64,000 bases of DNA from positions 124,001 to 188,000 of the forward strand of contig MU129013.1 of assembly GCA_014904985.1 (NCBI GenBank). The letters run 5' to 3'. Position 1 is the stretch's first letter; each line of letters begins with the position of its first letter. Origin of the DNA: Hydnum rufescens UP504 (Eukaryota > Basidiomycota > Agaricomycetes > Cantharellales > Hydnaceae). A program made the position numbers and the translations under genes. Positions 1 through 11,735 of the stretch are shown piece after piece. The notes under the pieces were generated by a model. The model saw nothing but the letters and a program-made list of their open reading frames with translations. It searched no databases and was not told where the DNA came from.

Positions 1-739
1 CAAATAATTTCCATAGACCTTCGAGCTGACAGCACCTAGCACGCGGTCCTCGGCCTGCATCAGCGCAGTCCCGTTAACTGTCTTGAGCCTCTTGTCTGTG
101 GTTCCCGCCGCGTCCGTTTCTTTGACGTCACCGTTTTCTTGCTTTTCTTGTTCCCCTTGACTTCCGAAAGCCGAGATAAATTGTGCGAAATCGCCTTACT
201 TGTCTTCCACTGCAGTTCCCGCATTTCGTAATTCCACCGATACCCACCAAACTTGCGGAGCCAACTAGGGCTAATCACCTGCGGCCAGTCGAGCATTGTA
301 CTCATCCGCAGCTCTAGATCTACGATCGAAGGACTCCAGGTGGGTCAGACGTAAGAGACCCGCTGCGCGTGAATCATCCAATTTCCAGAATCTGTGGTCT
401 CCAAAGGACGAGCGTACCGAGATTAAGCATTGGTAGGACCCAGGCATAAGTCAGGAGAGAGAAATTGGCTGTAGTATCTGGATAGTTGAAGCGTCATCGA
501 GCGTCCCCTGGGGAGGTGGGGGGTCTCATGGTGAAAGGGACGCGTAGATACCTGGGACTGGAAAGAGGAAGTGTTAGTGAGGAACGATATTAAATGATGC
601 GCGTACCAATGGCCTTGTCGTAAGTCAAGGGGTGCCTCGCCCCTTCGCGCCTCTTTGAGAGCATCCTATGGTGTTTCCGTCGGGGTATACGATATTTGCC
701 GATGATCTTTAGGAGTTTCTGGTGGGGGTATTGGCCATA
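1..739 (-). pseudogene. ABC transporter copy A, internally deleted remnant
   Basis: Remnant of a YOR1-type (ABCC) multidrug exporter, the leftmost of three same-strand copies. Bases 1 to about 190 match the linker after the first nucleotide-binding domain of copy C (16545-16738). From about 190 the sequence jumps to the region matching 19213-19800, the N-terminal part, so the first membrane domain and the first ATP-binding domain are missing. The start ATG would be at 737-739, by alignment with copies B and C. Many one-base differences break the frame. The gene continues off the left edge, so the second half cannot be judged. It cannot encode a working transporter as seen. Confidence 0.85.
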
Positions 740-3293
740 TCGATGGAGCAGAGGAAGTTTGCAAGCACAAATAATATTAATAACACAGACATGGACGAAT
801 GCATTACCCGGTGGCAGGAGAAGAAAACCAAGTGAAAACGGTTATTGTCAGAAAAGTGGCACGGTCGTCCTGACGGGGGGGGTCGTCGATTCGCTGAACT
901 GAAATCCTATCCTGGTGACCAGTATTTGAAGATAGGACGGAGCCTGACAGTTTCTTGGAAAAAAAAGATGAATATAGATCCATTACATACCATAATCCAT
1001 GTGCCATGGGTCTACAAACCTAGTTCCTGTCACACCTTGAACTAAGGCCACACTATTGGAAGTAGTCGGGAATGCGCTTGTTTAAGCGGTATTATGTAAT
1101 CAAGAACAAGATTGGTCCAATCGCAAACCAAGGCTTGATTCCAATACGGGGAGACCCAATTCCAAGAGAACAGAGAAGGGGAATTTGCGGGTCTCAATCC
1201 CAAAAGGGGAAATCCCTGGCAAAACAGTGAAAGAAAAAAGGGAAGCAGCAGGTGTTATGTAAGAATATCCCGGACCACAGGGAAACAAAAGGGGGGCAAA
1301 GACAGGGAATAAATGGTAATAACGGCAACCAGGGTGAACGGATTTCTCGATTCGATGGGGTTTTACGGATTACAGTTGCAGGCTCTGAAATGCACTGCTC
1401 ATTTCTGGCCTCGTCGGGGGAACATCAATTGATGGACTTGACGACATAAAATCACCACTGAAAGTTTTGAAGGAGAGAATCAGCTTTCTATGCCGCATAG
1501 GTGCACGGCAATCTTACTGTAGCTGTGCTGTTGGACAATGTTGGCCAATTAACCGGGTCGGCAACAGTGCATCCCAACTCTTTAAACCGGGTGTCCATGT
1601 GAAATATGTTTCATTAGTCGCTTAATTCCTAGTTTCGGGCTTAAACGCACGCCCGAAACGGGGCTTAGAGGAAGAGAGAGAAAATCTGGTTTATATACGG
1701 TAGGCAGAGGTTGCCGAGACCGGCCCCACCACCAGCCTGCTAAGCGAAAGCCCTGTTCCAAGGGTAAAGTGGTTGTCCAAAGGGTGTTGTTTCCAATGAA
1801 GAAAAGCAGGGCAGGACGGTTTGGTTGTGATGTTCAAATAGTGGCCTGCATTCAGCATCCAGTAAAGTTGCAAGTGAAGCAATGGCTTTGATAATAGAAG
1901 GGGTTGAAGAGATAGTGAGAAGTAAAGGGGGGGTGGGAGGCAAGGGTCAAGCCCACACCCACTGGCTTCCTACACCACGAACGGGTGCTAGAGTTGGTGG
2001 CGTTGAGTCGAAATCGGCAACTCCATCGGTGTTTTGCTTCCGGCTCGCAACGCCAGTAAGTGTTGCCTAATGCCCCCAGTGTATCGCGTAGAAGTTGATT
2101 TTTTTCAACGTCGGCAACTCTACAAGCTAGCCTGCCAAGACTCGTAAAGACGGAACAGAAGAAGCTGGCCCGTCCCTCTTCCCGATTGCCCATCCCGTCG
2201 GGACTGCAATCAGTGCCCTTACGCACTTCGGAAATCTCCAACACACGCAAGGCAAAAGACGGTTTCCGATAGAACGGAACAGAAATGGATCGCTGGGGTT
2301 GCCCCAAAGGTAGAAATAATGAATCAAAGGCATCGTGAACGAGAACATCGGCGAATGGCCGTGGCACTGCGAGTTAACGTGAAGTTTCCAAGAAGAACTA
2401 CGGACGCACAAAAAGCTCTGTCGACTCCGTAAAAAAGAACCTTCGCTTAGCTGCGTCCTTGCCGCCCATTCGGCAATCGCTCTTTGCATCGTCGACTTGC
2501 CATTCAGTCAGTCTGGTGCCATATACAAGGCAACTCCATCGCCTTGGGGGTCCAACCTATGCATGATCTCCAAGTATTTGAAAGACGAGTGCCTTCAGTC
2601 ATGAACAGTAGACAGAAGTTATAAGCCCACCAGATTTGGCCAGGAAGGAGAGAGACAACTATTAAAGGTGCGGGATTTGTTCACGGACCCAGTTGCAAGT
2701 CGAAACGTGCAATTGAGGGATAGATGGGGTGAAACGAACAAGAAAAAACAGCAGAATGCCTTGAGATTCTCCGCGAAAGTTTACGCAAATCGGTTTTCAT
2801 CCAAAGCAGAGGACATTCTGGAATTCACATTGATCGATACTAGTCGATGAAATGCTAGCTGGTGAAAAAGCCCAATTGGGGGATCAAGAACAGGCGTGTT
2901 ATTTATTGGAAATAATGGGGGTAACATATAGGAACGTATGATGGCAACGGGCACAGCCTTCGTCGATCAGTGAAGTTCGGAACTGGGGATTGAGGCTCCT
3001 CTGACAATTTTTGTTGAAGCTCAGCCATCATCCCAGAAACTATACCCCGCAAATCCGGGACATTGCAAACCATACGGTATTAGGGGCAAACCCCAAACTA
3101 CATCCAATGAAAACTAAGGTGCAGCCGGAATAGCAGATCATTAAGGAAAGAATGTTGTCCAGCTCCTGGATCCTGGGCGTCCTCATGCCATGAACGATGT
3201 ATTGGACGAATGCGGTTTTCCAAAAAAAAAAAGAACGAAAAAAGACGGGCAGCAGAATGTCCAAGGGGGACAATGGTTCTCGTTCATCTTCAT
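740..3293. other. Spacer between ABC copies A and B
   Basis: The part from about 755 to 1440 is a diverged duplicate of 6365-7010, the matching flank of copy B, so the duplicated unit included upstream DNA. From 1440 to 2990 I see only weak open frames, the longest on the minus strand at 1852-2367, with no recognised domain. The 2990-3290 part resembles the 3' flank of copy C (about 13100-13430). No gene is supported here. Confidence 0.6.
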
Positions 3294-6200
3294 GTATTTC
3301 GTTCTCTAATCCCTCAGTATGCCGTGAATCGCCCACGTGATGCCTGATCCGTCAACACATGCCTCCTGAAGATCGAATCAGTTCGACTAAAGGCGCTTGC
3401 GGAGTATCAACTCCGCTATCTGGCCTTTATCCATCAACAAATTTCGATCCTACCCATAATAGTCCTTCAGTGAAAACAAACCTAATTAGCTCAAAAAATG
3501 AAGAAAACTAGAAACCCACGGATAACTTAATTCGTGCCAATGCAAGAGAAGCCGTCCTTGTGCGAAAATTCGCTCGCGATCCGTGGTTTTGAATGTTTTT
3601 GGTCAGTTCATGAATCCACGGAGCTGGACAGGAGCGGCACACCGATATATCCATAAGCATACAACGCGCATACACAAAAGGTGGGTGTCGAAGGGGGAAC
3701 TCGGCGACGAACTTAACCCCGTTGGCCTCATTCCAGCAAAAGAACCAACCTGAACTGTCCTTTAAAAGAGCTCGTGCCAACTAACGAGCGAACGCTGACC
3801 AACGGAGAGGGTTTCCCCCCTTCATCCTCCAAACGGTTGAGTCCCCAATGTGAACCGGTGGCTGTAAGAACTTCCGATTGTGGAACGTATGAATGAAGGT
3901 GATGTAGGCGAAGAAGGCCCATCGATGTTTTCCTGTGTCTGCCCCGTCTCCTTTACGAAACGTCATCAACAGAGCTGTCGCTTTTAATGCATCCCCATAA
4001 TCGCGCATCGTCATAACCCAAATGGATCCGAGATTATACGAAGAAGTGTCAGAGAAAAGGTAGGTCCTGTGGTATAACTAAGGTGTGTATGGTTTTCACA
4101 AAACAACCGTGTCAGAGCTGTTAATGAAATCACCAACATCATCGTGTAGGCCCGTCAACAAGTTAGAAAACGCGAAGCCACACACCTGACCACGGGGAAT
4201 TTCCAAGTTTAGATTCTTCAGTTTGAATACTTGGCCCTCGTCCACGGTTTCCCTTTAACTGGCGAGGTTCTGTCACCCGGGGCACCCACCACTGCATGGA
4301 GTCTCTTCGCTTCTTTCCATTCTTCGCGTTTCTGCGCGCCCATTTTCCGTTCCTCCGAGAAACTGGAGACTTCGGGGGAGGGGCGCCATCCCATGTAAAA
4401 CTGGCATTGCGCAGACTGATGGCTACAGGAAGAGCGGGGTCGATCACGTGCGTTTCGCCAAGGAGCTCGGCGGTGAAGACGTCGGTGAGACGGTCAATTG
4501 CATTTGCCGCGTCCGCTATCGCACCCAGAGCGATGGCTGTATGCCACGAGATCAGTTTAAAGGGTCCTCATTGTTTGGCGGGGAAGACAAAGGAATTGAG
4601 AAAATACTACATACGTGAAAGCAGGAGGGGTAACCGGAGGAGCTGGAATAGGGCAAGAGAGGCGAAGATCACATCCGGCTTGAGGTTATGCTGCAGAAAA
4701 GGACAATTGATTGGGAGGTTGAGCTGTCCAAGACACGCGAGAGACCACACACCCCCGTAACAGAATACACTATGAAAGCGACGACAGCGCTTAAGATAGG
4801 CAACGAAAAGGCGAGCGAACTGTTCAAAGACCGGACGACCAGAAGCATGCGGATATACTGTAGCTCCTTCGTTCGATACTCACCAATCCGCTTGAGGAAG
4901 GGAATCTAGATGATCCAATATGGCACTCGAGGGCTGGCTAGGCAAAGAAAGGAAAAGAGAGTCGGACGTACTTCCCAAGCGAAGAATTTTATGATACGCA
5001 TTCCACCCAGTAATTCTTGAAGAAGCTTGGCTCGTTTATCCGTCCATACCATGCTCTTCTGCCGAAGCTTCCTGAGTTGACCCATGACCTTGGCCATTGC
5101 TGGCGTTATGAGGATGAACACGGCAAATCCCGCTGAAGCTGATACACCCAAATTGAGGAGCAATAGGATGAGGCACACTATCATCTGGATAGGCGCTGTC
5201 CAAGCGAAATGAAAGAAGCCGCAACAGAAGTCAATGCGAGAAACATCTGTAGTATTTAAGTTCATGGCATAAGTTATGAAATGCAAGTGGCAGTGCAAAG
5301 ATTCTCACCGGTAGAAATATGGTTCACTATCTTCCCATCTGGAAGCAGTGATCGTGCTCGAGCCGTGAATCGGAGAGAGCGTCTATATATCGCAGTGATG
5401 AGACCAGCACGAAGAAGAACACCAGCTCCGAGAGAACGGTGGAAAGCATGCTGAAGGCCCTGAGAGGCGATGATCTGCAATAAGAATAGGGCAATTGCTA
5501 GACCGACACCTCTTCCAACGGAAGGGGTTGGTGCTGTGGGATGTAACTTTCGAATTTCGTAACATTCACTAACGTATTTAATGATCGCCTACCTATGGTG
5601 TAAGGGTCAAGCAAGCGGGGGGACGGTAGTATTAGGAGGCACCTTTATGACCAAAGGACTGGCGATCTGTGCCATGTCGGCGATGATTTTGAGGAGGCCT
5701 GATCCACTGGAGGGTCGGGCAGGTTGTCGGAACAAAAAAAACAAGCACTTACCGCCAGACCAGAAAGACCACTTTACCGCATCATTCATCGCAAACGCCA
5801 GGCTAGGTTTCTTCTTCCCGTCTTGCTGTCTCCACTGACGTTCTCGCGTTTCGTAATTTCCACCGATACCCCACCAAACCTTGCGGAGCCAACTAGGGCT
5901 AATGTCACCTGCCGGCCAGTCGAGCATTGTACTCATCCGCAGCTTTAGATCTACGGTCGAAGGACTCCAGGATGCGGTCAGCGTAGAGACCCGCTGCGCG
6001 TGAATCATCCAATTTCCAGAGATCTGTGGTCTCCAAAGGACGAGCGTACCCGAGATTAAGTATTGGTAGGATCCAGGCATAAGTCAGGAGAGAGAAAAAT
6101 TAGCTGTAGTATCTGGGATAATTGAAGCGTCATCGAGGGTCCCCTGGGGAGGTGGGGGGTTCTTCATGGTGAAGGGGACGCGTAGATACCTGGTGGACTG

Positions 6201-6348
6201 GAAATGAGGAATGCTGGTGAGGAACGACATTAAATGAATGCGCGTACCATGGTGCGTTGTCGTAAGCCAAGGGGGGTGCTTGCTCCTTCGCGTCAGGGTA
6301 CGACAGTTGCGACGATCTTGTAGGAGTTCTGGGGAGGCTGCTGGCCAT
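3294..6348 (-). pseudogene. ABC transporter copy B, half-gene fusion pseudogene
   Basis: Second YOR1-like copy. It starts with ATG at 6346-6348 and keeps the N-terminus, the first membrane domain (4906-5298, same helix pattern and [17 protein letters not shown] loop as copy C) and the stretch before the first ATPase domain (4163-4447). At about 4115-4130 it jumps straight into the second ATPase domain. The part matching copy C 14235-17482 (first ATPase domain, second membrane domain, second Walker A) is gone. The breakpoints share the four bases CAGA. The remaining second ATPase part (3508-4014) has several frameshifts, and the stop codon of copy C is not conserved. It is a clear pseudogene. 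Confidence 0.88.
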
Positions 6349-7107
6349 ATCAATGGAGGAGACGCACAATAATATTAATATATGGACATGGACGATGCAT
6401 TAACCGGTGGGGGGAAAAAAGCATCAACCAGGTGAAACAGCCATTGTCAGGACAGTGGCACATTCGTCTTGCCCGCCGATTTGCCGGATCCAAATCCTGG
6501 CGACTGTACCTTGAAGCTAAGATGTCTCTTGCAAAATATAGGACCCATTACAGTAACCATTGTGACAATGCCCACTATCACTATCATGGGTCTGACAAAC
6601 CTTTGAAGCTAAGGGTCAATTATTGGATGGGGAGGGAAAAACGGACAAAACGTACCGTAATAGTATTAGTAGTTGGGAATTGTGGCGTATTATGTAATCA
6701 ACGCGAGATTGTCAAATCCCAATGCACCTTAATTGCGGCTTGATTACACACGGGGAGCCAATACCAATGAGAACAGACAGAAATTTTCAGGTGTCAATTC
6801 AAAGGGGAAATCCCACAAATACGTGAAAGAAAAAAAATGGAGCAACAGGTTGTTATGTCAGAAATATTCGCATGGACACGATAAGGGGAACGAGGGTGCA
6901 GACAAGGGATAAAGGGTATGATGGCAGCCAGGGTGACGGATTTCTCGGGTCGATGCGGATCGCGGGTTGTAGGTACTAGGTAGGACGTGTTGGAAGGAAC
7001 GAAACCGGCAATGGCCGGGTGCGTCGGAGACAAGCGCGACCCCCTATCTTACGGACACCAATCTACATCTCGTATCTCGCAGTTACGTTTCACCGGCGAC
7101 CTCGGCA
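6349..7107. other. 5' flank of ABC copy B, duplicated spacer
   Basis: Non-coding DNA upstream of copy B, homologous to the flank of copy A (755-1440) and more weakly to the flank of copy C (19800-19960). It contains a conserved AT-rich start (AATAATATTAATAT) that may belong to the ancestral promoter. The copia element interrupts it at 7112. No gene seen. Confidence 0.55.
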
Positions 7108-7112
7108 ATGCT
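7108..7112. repeat. Target-site duplication ATGCT, left side
   Basis: The five bases ATGCT directly precede the left LTR and recur exactly at 12111-12115 after the right LTR. A perfect 5 bp duplication is standard for copia integrase and indicates a recent, unrearranged insertion. Confidence 0.9.
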
Positions 7113-7506
7113 TAGTGAGAGTTATGGTATTCGCATGAGAACAACTCCCCCTGATTACTAAGCGGGTGAGGATGAATTCGGTGGATCGGCGAGACTCGAG
7201 TTGCCCAGATGAATTAAGCAGGTGGTGGGAAGAACACACACAGAGAAGTCCTTGAGATTTATGGGGCTCAAGCCCGTCCTTTATACTATTTACATGAGGC
7301 ACAGAAACACATAAGATGGGGTAAAATATGGGGTAAGAATGAAGTAAAAAAAAAAGTCCAATGATGGCGGCAAGGAAAAGATCGCCGGTGAAACCTATCT
7401 ACAAGATCCTAGATAATCGAGGTCGGTGCTGTTTGCATAGCCCCCTAGGGGTCGCGCTTGTCTCCGACGTTGTATCCGGTCGCTTCCGTATCCGGTTGCT
7501 CCAACA
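7113..7506 (-). repeat. 3' LTR of the copia element (394 bp)
   Basis: In element orientation it begins TGTTGGAG and ends CTCACTA, so the ends are TG...TA rather than the usual TG...CA. The duplication flanks and the primer-binding site both place the boundary there. Compared with the 5' LTR it has a 16 bp insertion that creates a near-duplicate of a 14 bp motif, three more A in a homopolymer, two one-base indels and eight substitutions, all at CpG sites. Confidence 0.93.
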
Positions 7507-7515
7507 CTCCCCCTC
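7507..7515 (-). promoter_or_regulatory. Polypurine tract of the copia element
   Basis: Reads GAGGGGGAG on the minus strand, directly before the 3' LTR start TGTTGG. It is the plus-strand DNA primer site. The TGA stop of pol overlaps it, which is typical of compact copia elements. Confidence 0.88.
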
Positions 7516-10507
7516 AAGCGCGATATAACCCAAGTCCAGTTGTGTGATAGTCCAGTTTCGCAGCCCCGAGGGCTTTCGTTAAAATGTCGGCCGTCATAGT
7601 CTCTGTGGGACAATATACCAGGTTGAAAATACCGTCTTTAATTGTCTTGCAGATAAAATGAAAATGGATGTCGATATGCTTCGTCTGGGCGTGATAATTA
7701 TCGCCCATCGCGAGTTTCAATGCAGCTTGATTGTCACAGTACAGGGTTGTGGCCTTGAGTTGAGTGTGAAACAACTTGGAAATGAGGCTCCACAGCCAGA
7801 TGCCTTCTTTGGCAGCCTGCATCGCAGCGACATATTCTGCCTCGGCTGTTGATAGTGTAATTAGCTCCTGTTTTCGGGAGCTCCAGGAGACCGTTCCTCC
7901 GTCAATCAGGTAAGCATACCCTGTAATCGTGCGGTGATGTTCCTGTGTCGCTCCGTCTGCATCCGTATACCCGAGTAAGTCGTGACTTTTCAATCCGTAC
8001 GTTAGGCTGATATCTTTCGTGCCTGATAGGTACCATATAGCTCGCTTTGCCGTTTCCCAATGCGTAGGTCCCGGCTGGTCAAGAAATCGCGATAGTGTCA
8101 ATACCGCAAAGGTAATGTCTGGCCTCGTGGCCACAGACGTGTACATGAGGCTTCCTATGGCCTCGCAATATGGGGTCTTCTTCATCCATTCAATTTCTTC
8201 AGGATTCATCATGGGATCCTCTTTTGTGAGTGTGGCCCCGGGTTCCATTGGCATATTTATGAATTTTGAGTTGCCCAAAGAGAACCGGGCTACAATTGAA
8301 TCAATGTACGACTTTTGCGATAATTGGATTGTTCGTAATTCATGGTCCCGTTCGATTTTAATGCCGAGTAGCCAATGAAGTGGCCCTAAGTCGGTAATCG
8401 GGTATTTGTCATTAATCTTCCGCTTGTATTCATCAAGTAATGCCCTCAACGGGCCCGTAAATGTGCAATCGTCCACATGGATTGTGAGAATGAGCTCCTC
8501 CCCATTCACTTGGGTATGGAACACACCCGGATCGGTGTGGCTAGCCCTGAAACCGAGATCATTAAGGGCGCGCGAGAGGGAATCATACCAGCATCGCCTG
8601 GCCTGTTTGAGACCATATAGGGTCTTCCGTAGTCGTAGAATCGTGTCTTTTTTCTGGGGTTTATACTCAGGGGGGAAATGCATATAGATTTCTTTGTTTT
8701 TGTCAAGTTCACCATTGAGGTATGTGCCATTGAAATCGAAAGAGTCGATATCCCAATCATTTCGTGCAGCGAGTGCAATAATCGTTCGAAAACTTGCAAG
8801 TTGCGTGATGGGGGAATACATTTTGTAGTAGTCAACTCCAAAGATTTGAGTAAAACCACGGGCAACTAGACGTGCCTTGTATTTTAGAATGGTGCCATCG
8901 GCTTTCTGTTTGATTTTGAAGACGAGTTTACAATCGACAATGTTTTTGTCAGGTGGTCTTGGGACTTCTTCCCAAGTTCCAGCGTCTTCGACGGTCTTGA
9001 GCTCGATATCTATAGCTTGTTTCCATTGTGGCCAATCTGTTCGTGACTTGGCCTCTTCCAGAGATTTCGGATCACCGTCAATATCTTGAATCGTCGCAAA
9101 AGCTGCATCGTTAAATTCTATATGATAGATGGCATCATTTACAAGAGATGCTGAATTCTTGCTGATATTATCACCGCTCCCCCTGACGCTGGGGATCTGA
9201 GAGTCAGATTTGTGTGTGTATCCATGAACTGTCCCTTCGCCCTGTGCGAGGCGTTGCACATATTGAGACGGTTTGGGGACATGTGTGGAGCGTCGTTCAG
9301 GTTCAGCAGGTGTGGTCTGTTTTGGCATAGGAGGGGGTTTGGCGGGGGTAGATGGCCTAGAATTTAGGGTTTTGTCGTCGTCTGAGTCTTCAGGATCTGG
9401 AGAGTTGTTGTTGGTCGGCAGGGGATTTATCCGCGGCCTTGAGCTCGTAACTGGGGGATCGACAGAAATGTCAATTGTCGAGGTAGTGAATTTTATGTTA
9501 CGTTCAACAGAAATTTTGTTCCTTCCCTTCCAGTAAACCCTATGAGCATGTGGGCTATCGTTATCATAGCCCACCCAGAAGGCCTCATTCGTGCGTTCAT
9601 TGAGTTTTGATCCGGAGTCGTTATGAACCCAGACTCGTTGGCCCCAAATAGGGATATTCGCAAGGTTCGGCTTTTCCTTCATAAGCCATTCGAGTGGCAT
9701 CATGTGGCCTAAGACACGCGTAGAGGTACGGTTTTTGAGCCAGATGGCCCAATTCACAGCCTCGCCCCAGAGATTTTTCAACAATTGGGATTGATGTAAC
9801 ATAGCGCGAGTTCGTTCGAGAATCCGCCGATTCAGTGATTCGGCAACTCCGTTGTGCTGGGGAGTATCATGGGTGGTTAATCGGCGCTCTGTGCCCTGAT
9901 CCCCTAGAAACTTCATGAATGCATGACTTGTGTATTCGCCTCCGCGGTCAGATCGAAGCCGTTTAATTTGGACTCCGTGCTGCGTCTTTGCCCAAGCTGT
10001 GAAATATTTGTAGGCATTGAGTGCCTCATCCTTCGTACGTAATAGTCGAAGTTTTGTATATCTCGTGGCGTCATCTGTAAATGTGATGTAATATGAGCGC
10101 CCGCCTAAGGAATTTAGGGGTGATGGCCCCCAAACGTCTGTATGAATTTCCTCGCTGAATGAGGAGGCAAGCGGGGCTGTCCACTCTTTCTTGATGGCCT
10201 TCCATGTGGCCTTGGCATACTCGCAGGAGTCGCAGGAAAAATCCTTGATGTCATCAATTAGGTCGATGCCCTCGATAACGTTGTTTTTGATAAGCATGCA
10301 TATTGTATTGACAGAAATATGGGCCAATTGTCTGTGAAGATCTGAGAGCTTCACCATCTCGTGTGCAATTGTAGCTGCCGAATTAGCGTGTTCGACTTTG
10401 TATAAGCCATTATTGCCACCAGAGATGCATCCAATAAGGACACCTTTTGGGTTTTTGATTTTGCACAAGTTTCCGTCGAATAGGACTTTGTGACCCGCTT
10501 TTGTAAT
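7514..10507 (-). CDS. Copia pol: integrase, reverse transcriptase, RNase H
   Basis: One open frame of nearly 1000 codons follows the TGA at the protease/integrase border. In order: an integrase zinc-binding HHCC region (HRQLAH ... CDSCEYAK), the integrase core with HTDVWGP, SDRGGEY and the acidic HNGVAESLNRR motif, a low-complexity linker, a reverse transcriptase with YGLKQARR and the catalytic HVDD box, and RNase H with YTDADGA, STAEAEY, YCDNQAA and the TKHIDI tail. All catalytic acids I can check are present. Domain order and motifs place it in Ty1/copia (Pseudoviridae-type) elements. The product would be cut by the element protease. Confidence 0.95.
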   Translation of the reverse strand: MTKAGHKVLFDGNLCKIKNPKGVLIGCISGGNNGLYKVEHANSAATIAHEMVKLSDLHRQLAHISVNTICMLIKNNVIEGIDLIDDIKDFSCDSCEYAKATWKAIKKEWTAPLASSFSEEIHTDVWGPSPLNSLGGRSYYITFTDDATRYTKLRLLRTKDEALNAYKYFTAWAKTQHGVQIKRLRSDRGGEYTSHAFMKFLGDQGTERRLTTHDTPQHNGVAESLNRRILERTRAMLHQSQLLKNLWGEAVNWAIWLKNRTSTRVLGHMMPLEWLMKEKPNLANIPIWGQRVWVHNDSGSKLNERTNEAFWVGYDNDSPHAHRVYWKGRNKISVERNIKFTTSTIDISVDPPVTSSRPRINPLPTNNNSPDPEDSDDDKTLNSRPSTPAKPPPMPKQTTPAEPERRSTHVPKPSQYVQRLAQGEGTVHGYTHKSDSQIPSVRGSGDNISKNSASLVNDAIYHIEFNDAAFATIQDIDGDPKSLEEAKSRTDWPQWKQAIDIELKTVEDAGTWEEVPRPPDKNIVDCKLVFKIKQKADGTILKYKARLVARGFTQIFGVDYYKMYSPITQLASFRTIIALAARNDWDIDSFDFNGTYLNGELDKNKEIYMHFPPEYKPQKKDTILRLRKTLYGLKQARRCWYDSLSRALNDLGFRASHTDPGVFHTQVNGEELILTIHVDDCTFTGPLRALLDEYKRKINDKYPITDLGPLHWLLGIKIERDHELRTIQLSQKSYIDSIVARFSLGNSKFINMPMEPGATLTKEDPMMNPEEIEWMKKTPYCEAIGSLMYTSVATRPDITFAVLTLSRFLDQPGPTHWETAKRAIWYLSGTKDISLTYGLKSHDLLGYTDADGATQEHHRTITGYAYLIDGGTVSWSSRKQELITLSTAEAEYVAAMQAAKEGIWLWSLISKLFHTQLKATTLYCDNQAALKLAMGDNYHAQTKHIDIHFHFICKTIKDGIFNLVYCPTETMTADILTKALGAAKLDYHTTGLGLYRA

Positions 10508-11660
10508 TCAGTTTATCGAAATGACTGTTAATCCGAGTTCTGGAGCATGGAGGGCATCGCGCAAGATGACTGGGGTGAATTTCCTGTCATTCAGCACTTG
10601 AATCTTTAAGTCGCCGGCACCAATAGCATAAAATATACGTTTGTCGGCAGCAGTAATTGGGCGAGGGTCGATGGAATGGTAATTAATGAATTGCTCCTTA
10701 TACGGAGACATGTGTCGGGTGGCCCCTGAATCGTATATTTTGGCATAAGCAGGGGATTTCGTCTGTTCGTTCATTGTTGCCACGATATCTGGCTGTGGCC
10801 CGACGGCCTCAATTGTTGCCCATGCCTCAATGTCGGCATGTGCAGCTGCTGAGGTGCTTTCCTTAGTACCCGTCCTAGAGTTCGGCAATCCGTGGGGTCC
10901 CTGGCCTTCCTTTCCTCCCCCTTTCGCCCAACAGTCCACTTTGAAGTGTCCCTTTCGGTGGCAATTGAAGCACTCAACATCCTTCTTGCTCTTCCTTTGC
11001 CCATTGGCATGGAAAGCCTCGTTGTTATTCGATTTGGACTTCCCTTCTTCAGGGTTCGCCAGTCATACTCGTCTGTCACGAGGCGGATTACTAGAGTCGG
11101 CGTAATAGACTTGCCACTGAGATCCACGGCGGCCATAATCGAATTTATCGTATTATCATATGAGTCGGGGAGTGATCCCAATAGAATGTTTCCGTATTCT
11201 TCGTCCAGAATAGTGGCGCCCATGGCTGCCAACTGCTCTTTAAGATTGGACAATTTGTCGAAGTGCGCATGGACATCGTCATCTGCGCTGCAGCGAGTAT
11301 TCTGTAATCGCTTTCGTAAGTCGACCAAAATTAACTTCGACCGTCCTTCATATAAAGCCTGGAGCTGATCCCAGACCTCCTTGGCTTTTAGTCCAGCCTT
11401 AATCTGGCTGAACACTGTATCGGGGACCGAGCCGGCCACAAGTTGCTTAACCATGGCCTCATCCTTCTTCCATCGAGCCTCCGGCATAATTCCATCAACC
11501 GTACCGGCAGCTGCTATAGTCTGACGTAATCGACGTCACTCATAAGGTGCTCAAGGAGCCCTTTCGCATCGAGGGCCCACATAATCCGGTCGCGGTATGT
11601 GACCCAGTTCATACCGTCTGCTGCCAATTTCGTAACCCGAATCTTGAATTTGTCGCTCAT
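10508..11660 (-). pseudogene. Copia gag and protease, frame-broken
   Basis: The start ATG is at 11658-11660 and opens with MSDKFKIR followed by a gag segment of the UBN2/copia type (WVTYRDRIMWALDAKG). The frame breaks near 11510-11520 (one base lost) and resumes at the MPEARW stretch. It breaks again near 11050, before the zinc knuckle ECFNCHRKGHFKVDC, whose C-X2-C-X4-H-X4-C spacing is intact. The protease carries the catalytic DSGA in YDSGATRHMS. An in-frame TGA lies at the protease/integrase border (about 10508-10512), where related elements usually read through with arginine; CGA to TGA is a CpG change. Both shifts are single bases. Confidence 0.85.
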
Positions 11661-11722
11661 AGTGATCTTTTCTAGTGATGGAAAAAATAGGGGGTAAATG
11701 TGTTTCTTTAAGAGAGCAGCGA

Positions 11723-11735
11723 TGGGCCCATAACC
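11723..11735 (-). promoter_or_regulatory. Primer-binding site, half-tRNA type (initiator Met)
   Basis: On the minus strand GGTTATGGGCCCA follows the 5' LTR without a gap. This is complementary to the anticodon arm of initiator methionine tRNA (GGGCCCATAACC with CAT anticodon), not to its 3' CCA end. Drosophila copia primes with the same internal tRNA region, so the element probably uses a cleaved half tRNA as primer. Confidence 0.85.

Noticed and set aside
1852..2489. 171- and 120-codon minus-strand frames between ABC copies A and B
   Set aside because: They overlap in different frames and show no domain, splice pattern or counterpart in the copy B flank.
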